NCBI GenBank assembly: GCA_002839415.1
Contig: PGXZ01000007.1
Span: 1 to 53,105 of the forward strand
Direction of reading: 5' to 3'
Source: Candidatus Saccharibacteria bacterium HGW-Saccharibacteria-1
GTDB lineage: Bacteria; Patescibacteriota; Saccharimonadia; Saccharimonadales; Saccharimonadaceae
Length of the DNA: 53,105 nucleotides
Shown: positions 34,189 to 40,972 of the stretch, piece after piece
How positions within the stretch are numbered: position 1 is the stretch's first letter
How the letters are laid out: each line of letters opens with the position of its first letter
Notes under the pieces: model-generated
The model's input: the letters and a program-made list of their open reading frames with translations, nothing else
The model's database searches: none
Told to the model about the DNA's origin: nothing
Position numbers and translations under genes: made by a program

Positions 34189-34446
34189 CTATTTATGAAA
34201 AACAATATGCCTAACGATCTTAATGGCTTCTTCTTTACCAAAGCCCTCGCTAACTAAATCATCAATAATATCGCCAAAAACTCTTTTTAGACCTTCATTT
34301 GAGCGGTTTATTTCACTATCTAGTTCCTTGCCTACCAGCCAGATGTCGGTCTTGCTTTCTTGGGCTTCAATGAGTTTGGTCATGCTTACGTCATCCAGTT
34401 CATCATCATTAGGGTAGTCAATCATCTGTGAATAATTGTTACTCAT
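34189..34446 (-). CDS. Small acidic hypothetical protein (85 aa)
   Basis: The 85-residue acidic protein has a strong Shine-Dalgarno (AGGAGG, 9 nt before the ATG). It has no signal peptide or known domain; a helical region SEGFGKEEAIKIVRHIVF closes it. A long hairpin precedes it (34513-34565) and another follows it (34128-34166) on the same strand. This gene resembles neighbouring small ORFs by its canonical ribosome site, unusual in this part of the window. Confidence 0.65.
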   Translation of the reverse strand: MSNNYSQMIDYPNDDELDDVSMTKLIEAQESKTDIWLVGKELDSEINRSNEGLKRVFGDIIDDLVSEGFGKEEAIKIVRHIVFHK

Positions 34447-34512
34447 TTCAAAAAACCTCCTGACACAAATTTATCGCAAATCTCAAACGTCCAACGTAGT
34501 CGGAAGTCTGCG

Positions 34513-34565
34513 AAAGAGCGATATATCAAATAACTTATCGTTAATTATTTAATATATCACTCTTT
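34513..34565 (-). other. Long RNA-like hairpin in the leader of the 85-aa gene
   Basis: AAAGAG-GATATAT-AAATAA pairs with TTATTT-ATATATC-CTCTTT around an 11-nt loop. Two positions are C-A on the plus strand but U-G on the minus strand, so it forms a continuous 21-bp RNA stem only when transcribed from the minus strand, 67 nt before the 85-aa ORF. Confidence 0.55.
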
Positions 34566-34706
34566 ATATTTACGACAATAAAGTAAAAATATCGATAATC
34601 TGATTTATAAAAGACCATCAATTGATATCAACCAATAAGCTTATATTAGGACGATAATCAACAAGTGTCAATAGTCATAAGGCTGAGTTTAATGGCTTGG
34701 CTACGT

Positions 34707-35507
34707 CTACGTGTCAAGTTCGATTAAACTAGCCGTGACGCTTTCGAGCGGTTTGCCTGGATTCCAAAGCCAATAAGAGGCAGCGATCGACGCTGTATTG
34801 CCTCGCCATATTCGCATTGGGTTTGACCATGGTGTGGTTGTTACTTCGCCGTTATGTGCCACTATCAAGGTTTCTTTATGTAAAACAGCGATGCTGATTG
34901 GATAAGTTATTGTGAATTTATGTACGGCTTCGACTAAGTTGGTTAGTTGCATGCTAAATGTTAGTACTTTGGGATAATAAACTGATTGAAAAAGTTTTTG
35001 CAGTTGCGCAAAAGATGCAACTAGTAGCGTGTTCGGCCTGTCGACTAGCGTTTGACTACTATTTTTGACCAAATCAATCACATCACGAGTAATAATCAAC
35101 GGTCCAGTGTATTCGCGAATAAAATCTTCGTATAATATTGCCGTTTCGCTGCTGCGTCCTGCATCGCCTACCAGTAAAATACCGGTTGACCAGGCTCCGA
35201 CGGCCTTCATTTCAATTAAAGCGTCCCTAGCCAGGCTGCCGGATATATTAGTTGCTCCGTAAACAACGTCGGTCATAATAGCTGGGATTGATTTTTTAAG
35301 AACATCAGGTAGTAAAACCCGCACCTCGCCTACCCCGGTCTTGAGCGTGACATTATAAGCTTCGGCAACACCTGCAAAGCCTAACTTATTACCACCAATA
35401 ATCCCTAGCCTGCCAGATTGTGATCGCTGCTCGGGTTTTGACCATTCAATGTCTGGAAAAAGTGGTTTTTCGGGGGTCTGTTTACGCCAATAAGGGTGAA
35501 TATCCAT
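34707..35507 (-). CDS. Degenerate NAD(P)H-hydrate dehydratase-like (YjeF C-terminal, ribokinase fold) protein
   Basis: The 266-residue protein has the opening GRLGIIGGNKLGFAGVAEAYNVTLKTGVGEVRVLLP, similar to ADP-dependent NAD(P)HX dehydratases (carbohydrate-kinase-like fold). The catalytic GTGD loop of the family is not visible; the matching region reads WRGNTASIAASYWLW. It may be inactive or bind another ligand. It lies directly beside exonuclease III (the boundary overlaps by 1 nt), in a run with smpB. A binding rather than enzymatic role is possible. Confidence 0.65.
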   Translation of the reverse strand: MDIHPYWRKQTPEKPLFPDIEWSKPEQRSQSGRLGIIGGNKLGFAGVAEAYNVTLKTGVGEVRVLLPDVLKKSIPAIMTDVVYGATNISGSLARDALIEMKAVGAWSTGILLVGDAGRSSETAILYEDFIREYTGPLIITRDVIDLVKNSSQTLVDRPNTLLVASFAQLQKLFQSVYYPKVLTFSMQLTNLVEAVHKFTITYPISIAVLHKETLIVAHNGEVTTTPWSNPMRIWRGNTASIAASYWLWNPGKPLESVTASLIELDT

Positions 35508-36307
35508 TATAAATCAACCTCAACGCTAATAGGGCAGTGATCAGAACCCATTACATCAGGGTGGATTTGAGGGTTTTTGATGGCGCTGCTGAGGGTTTTA
35601 CTGGCTAACCAGTAATCAATACGCCAACCGACGTTGCGGGCGCGTGAGTTCGCCCAGTGAGTCCACCAGGTGTATGCGTCGGATTTTTCGGGATATTCGC
35701 TACGGTATGTGTCGACGAAGCCATTTTTGAGGAAATTATCAAAGCCCGAGCGTTCTTCGACCGTGAATCCGTGTTTGCCGACGTTGGCCTTGGGGTTGGC
35801 TAGGTCTAGTTCGGTATGAGCAACATTTAAATCACCACTAAACGCAACTGGTTTTGTTTTTTCCAGTTCCAAGATATGCTCTAAAAAGGCTGGATCCCAT
35901 TTTTTGTGTCTTAGTTCGATTCGTGACAAATCGCCTTTGGCGTTGGGCGTATAGACTGTAACAATCCAGAACTTTTCAAATTCTGCCGATATCACCCTAC
36001 CCTCTTTGTTTGGATCGCCATAGCTATCGCCTGCTAGGTCGTATTTTTCGGCAATCGAATCCGTAAAGCCGTTGATAATTGATAGTGGTTTGATTTTGCT
36101 AAAAATTGCTACGCCGCTGTAACCTGGACGCTCGGCACTGTTCCAATATTCTTGGTAATCTGGTAAATCAATTTCGGCCTGGCCCTGTTTAGCTTTGGTT
36201 TCTTGAAGGCATAAAACATCAGGCTGATGCTCGGCTATAAACGACTGAAAGGCGCCTTTTTTTATGACTGCGCGTATTCCGTTGACGTTCCAAGAGTATA
36301 GTTTCAT
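35507..36307 (-). CDS. xth: Exodeoxyribonuclease III / AP endonuclease
   Basis: The 266-residue EEP-family nuclease has WNVNGIRAV, LQETKA (metal Glu), GDLNVAH (Asp/Asn), and the final GSDHCPI (catalytic Asp-His). It repairs abasic sites and trims 3' ends. The ATG is 6 nt from a TATAAT (36314-36319, minus strand) that overlaps the smpB stop, giving it its own leaderless promoter. Confidence 0.95.
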   Translation of the reverse strand: MKLYSWNVNGIRAVIKKGAFQSFIAEHQPDVLCLQETKAKQGQAEIDLPDYQEYWNSAERPGYSGVAIFSKIKPLSIINGFTDSIAEKYDLAGDSYGDPNKEGRVISAEFEKFWIVTVYTPNAKGDLSRIELRHKKWDPAFLEHILELEKTKPVAFSGDLNVAHTELDLANPKANVGKHGFTVEERSGFDNFLKNGFVDTYRSEYPEKSDAYTWWTHWANSRARNVGWRIDYWLASKTLSSAIKNPQIHPDVMGSDHCPISVEVDL

Positions 36308-36314
36308 AAGTAAA

Positions 36315-36788
36315 TTATATATGTTTCATTGCACTTCGGCTATCGCGCTCTTGGTCGCGGCGTTTTAGGGTTTCGCGTTTGTCGTAGTTTTTCTTGCCTT
36401 TACCGAGTGCGATGACCAGTTTAACATAACGACCGTGTGTTAGCATTTTGGTCGGTACGATGCTCATGCCGGATTGTTTGCGTTGATATAAATCATCTAT
36501 TTGCTTGCGTTTAGCCAGCAGTTTTTTAGGTGATGTATCAATACTGCGAGCGCCGACTTGTCCGCGTTCATTTAATTTGATACTAAAGCTAGCATTATTT
36601 AACCATAATTCATTATTTCGAATAGTTACAAACGAGCCTTTTAATTGCACGTGTCCGTCGCGCGCTGCCCTGGTTTCCAGGCCTGTAAGTGCCATGCCAA
36701 CAATCAAATCCTCGCCTAATTCGTAATCAAATTTAGCACGTCGATTCGTGATGGCGGAATTATTTTTGCCGGGCGTCTTTTTATTCAT
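36315..36788 (-). CDS. smpB: SsrA-binding protein
   Basis: The 157-residue SmpB has the oligonucleotide-binding barrel (ALTGLETRAARDGHVQLKGSFV) and the basic tail KRRDQERDSRSA. It delivers tmRNA to stalled ribosomes. Extended -10 TGTTATAAT sits 9 nt before the ATG. No tmRNA was identified in this window. Confidence 0.95.
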   Translation of the reverse strand: MNKKTPGKNNSAITNRRAKFDYELGEDLIVGMALTGLETRAARDGHVQLKGSFVTIRNNELWLNNASFSIKLNERGQVGARSIDTSPKKLLAKRKQIDDLYQRKQSGMSIVPTKMLTHGRYVKLVIALGKGKKNYDKRETLKRRDQERDSRSAMKHI

Positions 36789-36860
36789 GGTTATTTTATT
36801 ATAACAGATTGATTTTTCGATATCTTGTATTATGATTATGCTTGTAGTATTCTTAAAAAC

Positions 36861-38003
36861 ATGAGCAAAAAGTCCGATGGTTTTACGATTGTTGAATTAT
36901 TAGTAGTAATTGTTGTTATCGGTATTCTGGCTGCTATTACGATAGTTGCGTATCGAGGCATTGCCCAAAAAGCAACCGAGGCTAGCCTGGTGTCTGACCT
37001 GGATAACGCCTCGAAACAGTTGAAGTTATTTTTTGCAGAAAACGATACTTATCCGGCCACTCTTAATTGTAGTTTACCTGATAGTACGACCAATAAATGT
37101 ATAAAATCAAGTAATGGCAATGCCTATACTGAATATCAAGTCGACAATAACTCAAGCGCGCCGAATTTTCGCCTGTCATCTGTTAATAATGGTATTACGA
37201 GTTATAGGGTAACGAGCGATTCTGCACCGATTGCCTGCCCTGTTGGGTTCATAGTGGTGCCTGGCAGTAAGACTTATGGAACAATAGATTTTTGTGTGAT
37301 GAAATACGAAGCCAAAGACACTGGTGGCGGCAAGCCTGCTAGTATTATGAACGAAAAGCCATGGGTTGATGTTTCACAAGATAGTGCTAAAATTTACTCT
37401 AAAAACGTCATAGGCTGTCCTGATTGTCATCTGATAAGTGAAGCTGAGTGGTTGACTATCGCTCAGGATGTAATTTCTGTGCCAGGTAACTGGAGTGGTA
37501 ATGTGGTTGGTAGCGGATATATTTATGGTGGTCATAATGATGGCACGCCCGCCAATTCTTTGGCTGCTAGTACTGATGACAAAGGCTATAGCGATACCGG
37601 AGAGACTTCTGGTAATCAAAGGCGCACGCTAACGCTAACTAACGGTGAAATTATTTGGGATTTGGCTGGTAATGTGCGCGAGTGGACAAGCGGACAAGTA
37701 ACGGGTGGTCAGCCAGGTATTGTAGGCTCTGGATATGCTTGGCGCGAATGGACGGGTGGACTGACCTACGGCACGATGTCGCCAGACCCACATCCAGGAT
37801 ACGTAAACCCGCTTGGTGGTTCATGGAATAGTGATCAAGGTATAGGTAGAACTTGGTTGAGTTCTGACGATACTGGTTTGAAGGTGCTTGTCCGCAGTGG
37901 ATACTGGGATGATGGTGAAGATAATGCCGGTGTATTGATGCTTGGATCGGGCTATGCTACGAGCTCCGTTAGTCCTACTATAGGTTTTAGGGTGGCGCGA
38001 TAA
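36861..38003 (+). CDS. Type IV pilin-like protein with C-terminal FGE/C-type-lectin domain
   Basis: I start it at the ATG at 36861 (380 residues). The class III prepilin signal KKSDG-FTIVELLVVIV has the cleavage Gly and Glu5, then the long hydrophobic helix. The C-terminal 230 residues resemble the FGE-sulfatase (C-type lectin-like) fold: CHLISEAEWLTIAQD, GNVREWTSG, LGGSWNS, and a terminal ...GVLMLG...IGFRVAR. Several Cys (GCPDC, FCVMKYE) may form outer disulfides. It would be a pilus-borne adhesin. A paralogue follows after 52 nt. Start choice: prepilin motif position. Confidence 0.85.
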   Translation: MSKKSDGFTIVELLVVIVVIGILAAITIVAYRGIAQKATEASLVSDLDNASKQLKLFFAENDTYPATLNCSLPDSTTNKCIKSSNGNAYTEYQVDNNSSAPNFRLSSVNNGITSYRVTSDSAPIACPVGFIVVPGSKTYGTIDFCVMKYEAKDTGGGKPASIMNEKPWVDVSQDSAKIYSKNVIGCPDCHLISEAEWLTIAQDVISVPGNWSGNVVGSGYIYGGHNDGTPANSLAASTDDKGYSDTGETSGNQRRTLTLTNGEIIWDLAGNVREWTSGQVTGGQPGIVGSGYAWREWTGGLTYGTMSPDPHPGYVNPLGGSWNSDQGIGRTWLSSDDTGLKVLVRSGYWDDGEDNAGVLMLGSGYATSSVSPTIGFRVAR

Positions 38004-38055
38004 AAACAAAAAATGGCACAGTGATAATTGTAAGTAAATGCGATATAGGAGTGGT

Positions 38056-39237
38056 ATGGATAATAAAAGATATGGTTTTACGATTGTTGAGCTTCTAATA
38101 GTTATAGTAATTATCGGTATACTAGCTGCTATTACGATAGTTTCTTATATTGGTATATCAAAAAAAGCTACCGAAGCAGGTTTGGTGTCTGATCTGGATG
38201 GTGCAAAGCGCCAGCTTGAGCTATATAAAACAGAATACGGTATCTATCCAACTTCTGTTGATAATGATAAATGTCCGACCGCTCCAACCGCCGATTTGAA
38301 GTACTGCCTTAAAAATAAGTCATTTGTTTATTCACCTTCTGGTGATGGATTGTCCTATATTTTAAAATTGGATAGCGGTAGCCTAGCTTATAAAGTTACA
38401 AATGACAGTGTACCGCAAATTGCCAACGCCGCATGCCCTACTGGTTTCATATCGGTGCCCGGTAGTGCAACATATGCAACAAATGATTTTTGTGTTATGA
38501 AATATGAGGCAAAATGGTCTAGTGGAGGCATACCGACTAGCGTACCCAGCGGTAGTCCCTGGACTATAATAAATCAAACGGACGCAGCAACAAGTAGTTC
38601 CAAGGTTGCGGGTTGTAGCGGCTGCCATCTTATTACAGAGGCTAAGTGGATGACGATAGCGCAAAACGTTTTAAGTGTAGCTGACAATTGGACTGGCGGT
38701 TCGGTTGGTTCTGGTTATATATATTTTGGTCAAACCGATAACGTACCAAGCCATGCAGTTGATTCGGGTGATGGATCAGACTCATATTATAATACGAATG
38801 ATGACGCTTCGGATTTAGGGCTTGTAGGTAATTTAGAGGGTAGATCTCAAAAGCGCACACTGACGTTGACGAACGGTGAGAGCATTTGGGATTTTTCGGG
38901 TAACGTTTGGGAATGGACAAGTGGTCAAATAACCGGCAATCAACCTGGTGCAACTGGCGAAACCGACTATTGGTGGAAGGAGTGGCCGGATGTTAATGCT
39001 AACTATAACCTTGCGGTTAACCCGACCCCAGCTGGTACTGGTTTGCCCAGTGCAAATACTTGGAACGTTTGGACAGGAGTTGGTGCTTTGAATAGCTATA
39101 TCGGTGACCCAGCCTTGAGGGGCTTTATTCGCGGCGGATCATGGGGGCACGCCCTTAATGCTGGTGTTTTGTCTTTGTATCTACACTATTCGCCAAGTGA
39201 AGCTAATAATGGCATCGGCTTTCGAGTAGCTCGATAG
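38056..39237 (+). CDS. Type IV pilin-like protein with C-terminal FGE/C-type-lectin domain (paralogue)
   Basis: The 393-residue paralogue of the gene before it shares the prepilin motif KRYG-FTIVELLIVIV and the lectin-like domain with CHLITEAKWMTIAQ, GNVWEWTSG, RGGSWGH and ...IGFRVAR. The end segment differs much more than the helix, consistent with a diversified binding face. AGGAG lies just upstream of the ATG at 38056. Like its neighbour it would be exported by a type IV pilus system whose assembly genes are not in the window. Confidence 0.85.
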   Translation: MDNKRYGFTIVELLIVIVIIGILAAITIVSYIGISKKATEAGLVSDLDGAKRQLELYKTEYGIYPTSVDNDKCPTAPTADLKYCLKNKSFVYSPSGDGLSYILKLDSGSLAYKVTNDSVPQIANAACPTGFISVPGSATYATNDFCVMKYEAKWSSGGIPTSVPSGSPWTIINQTDAATSSSKVAGCSGCHLITEAKWMTIAQNVLSVADNWTGGSVGSGYIYFGQTDNVPSHAVDSGDGSDSYYNTNDDASDLGLVGNLEGRSQKRTLTLTNGESIWDFSGNVWEWTSGQITGNQPGATGETDYWWKEWPDVNANYNLAVNPTPAGTGLPSANTWNVWTGVGALNSYIGDPALRGFIRGGSWGHALNAGVLSLYLHYSPSEANNGIGFRVAR

Positions 39238-39306
39238 CGGCTTGGTTGATTAGTACAAGGTGTTTTGTTTAACATTTTACCCCTGTTATGTTATAATGAT
39301 ATATAA

Positions 39307-40941
39307 ATGATTGCTGACATTACTGTAACCGAAAAAAGTTTCGGCCCTAAACTCTTGATGAGTGGGGTTAAATTTAGTATCGATGATAATGAAAAAGTTG
39401 GCGTAATTGGCCGTAATGGCGTCGGCAAATCTACCCTTTTTGGAATTTTGGCGGGAACCGACAAAGATTTTACTGGCGAAATTATTTTCAAACGTGGCAC
39501 AGTGGTAGTCGCGACTGCTCAGGAGCATCACGACTCTGGCGATATCACAGTGTTGCAGTATGTTCTATCTGGTTTGCCTGAATACGCTGAACTTAGTCGA
39601 ATAATCGAGACCTATCCCCTAACTATGGGTGATGATATGAAGCTAATTGATGAATACACCCAGGCTTTAATGCGATTTGATGACAAGGGCTTTTATCAGA
39701 TTGAGGAAAAGATTGAGCGCGAACTGGATAATTTCCAGCTACCTGATGTGGCTCACCGAGTATTTTCTACCCTGTCTGGCGGCCAAAAACGCTTGGTTGA
39801 AGTTGTTAAAGTTATGCATAGTGATGCTAATTTGGCGTTAGTTGACGAACCGACTAACCATATGGATTACATTGCCAAGGCGCAATATGTCGAGTGGATG
39901 AAATCAGCCAAGGAAGCGATGTTGGTTATTACTCACGACCGCGACGTGCTAGAACAGGTTGATCGAATTATCGAATTAAAAGACGGTGAAAGTGTTAGTT
40001 ATAAGGGTAATTATAACGCGTATTTAAAACAAAACGCTGTCAGTACCGGCACGCAAATGAATGACTTTGAAATGATTGAAAAACGAATTGTTAATTTAAA
40101 GGCCAAAGTTATTGATTACCAGAGGCTAAAGGAAAAATCCCGTAATCCTGGGACGATTCAAAAGTTTAAACGACTAGAGGAAGGTTCTCGTCAGGAATTA
40201 GCTGAGTTGCAAGCTAAGGAAAAACCAACTTTTTGGATTGACAAAGAGTCTGCTGAAAATTTGAATTACAAAGTCGCCGCCCAATATGACAAGTTTAAGT
40301 CAAAGAATATTCGTATGAATTTGAAAAATGATGAATCGCGTAGTAAACACGTTTTGATTACGGCGCGTGATGTGTCGCTAGGTTACGATGCTCCCCTATT
40401 TTCAGGTGTAAATATTGATTTGCGCGAAGGTGAAGCGTTGGAGCTTCGTGGTCGTAATGGTGCCGGTAAAACAACTTTAATTAAAGCGCTTTTAGGTGAC
40501 AAAACGGCAACAATGTTTGACGGTGAACTATCGCTTGACCCGCATGTTCGAATTGGTATTTATGAGCAAGAAGTTTTGCCGACTTATTTTGAACTACCGC
40601 TTGAGGCTGCGATCGAACGAATGTATTTGGATAGTAAATTATCGATTTCGACGACTAAAATTCGTAATTTAATGAGTGATTATTTGTTTACCGAGGGCGA
40701 CGGCAAGACGCCTGTTTCGCGCCTGTCGGGTGGTCAAAAAGCTAGATTTCAGCTTATTAAGATGCTAGCCAACAACCCGCAGTTATTGGTTCTGGATGAG
40801 CCAACGAACCACTTGGATTTACCGAGTGTCGAGGAATTAGAGACCGCTTTGGCTAAATATTCTGGCGCTGTTTTATACGTCAGCCATGATGGTTTCTTCC
40901 GTCAAGCTATGGGTGGCGAAGTTTTGCAAATCGGCGCGTAA
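39307..40941 (+). CDS. ABC-F family ATPase
   Basis: The 544-residue protein has two ABC domains. The first has GRNGVGKST, LSGGQKRLVEV, DEPTNHMD; the second has GRNGAGKTT, LSGGQKARFQ, DEPTNHLD. The linker holds basic helices, as in EttA/Uup-type proteins, and there are no membrane segments. ABC-F proteins act on the ribosome (translation factor or antibiotic relief). Extended -10 TGTTATAAT (39289-39297) is 9 nt from the ATG. Confidence 0.92.
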   Translation: MIADITVTEKSFGPKLLMSGVKFSIDDNEKVGVIGRNGVGKSTLFGILAGTDKDFTGEIIFKRGTVVVATAQEHHDSGDITVLQYVLSGLPEYAELSRIIETYPLTMGDDMKLIDEYTQALMRFDDKGFYQIEEKIERELDNFQLPDVAHRVFSTLSGGQKRLVEVVKVMHSDANLALVDEPTNHMDYIAKAQYVEWMKSAKEAMLVITHDRDVLEQVDRIIELKDGESVSYKGNYNAYLKQNAVSTGTQMNDFEMIEKRIVNLKAKVIDYQRLKEKSRNPGTIQKFKRLEEGSRQELAELQAKEKPTFWIDKESAENLNYKVAAQYDKFKSKNIRMNLKNDESRSKHVLITARDVSLGYDAPLFSGVNIDLREGEALELRGRNGAGKTTLIKALLGDKTATMFDGELSLDPHVRIGIYEQEVLPTYFELPLEAAIERMYLDSKLSISTTKIRNLMSDYLFTEGDGKTPVSRLSGGQKARFQLIKMLANNPQLLVLDEPTNHLDLPSVEELETALAKYSGAVLYVSHDGFFRQAMGGEVLQIGA

Positions 40942-40972
40942 AAACGTATAATACTTATGCTATAATTATCTC

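Noticed and set aside
36861-39237. A diversity-generating retroelement in the window
   Set aside because: Only target-like lectin domains were seen; no reverse transcriptase or template repeat was found on either strand.
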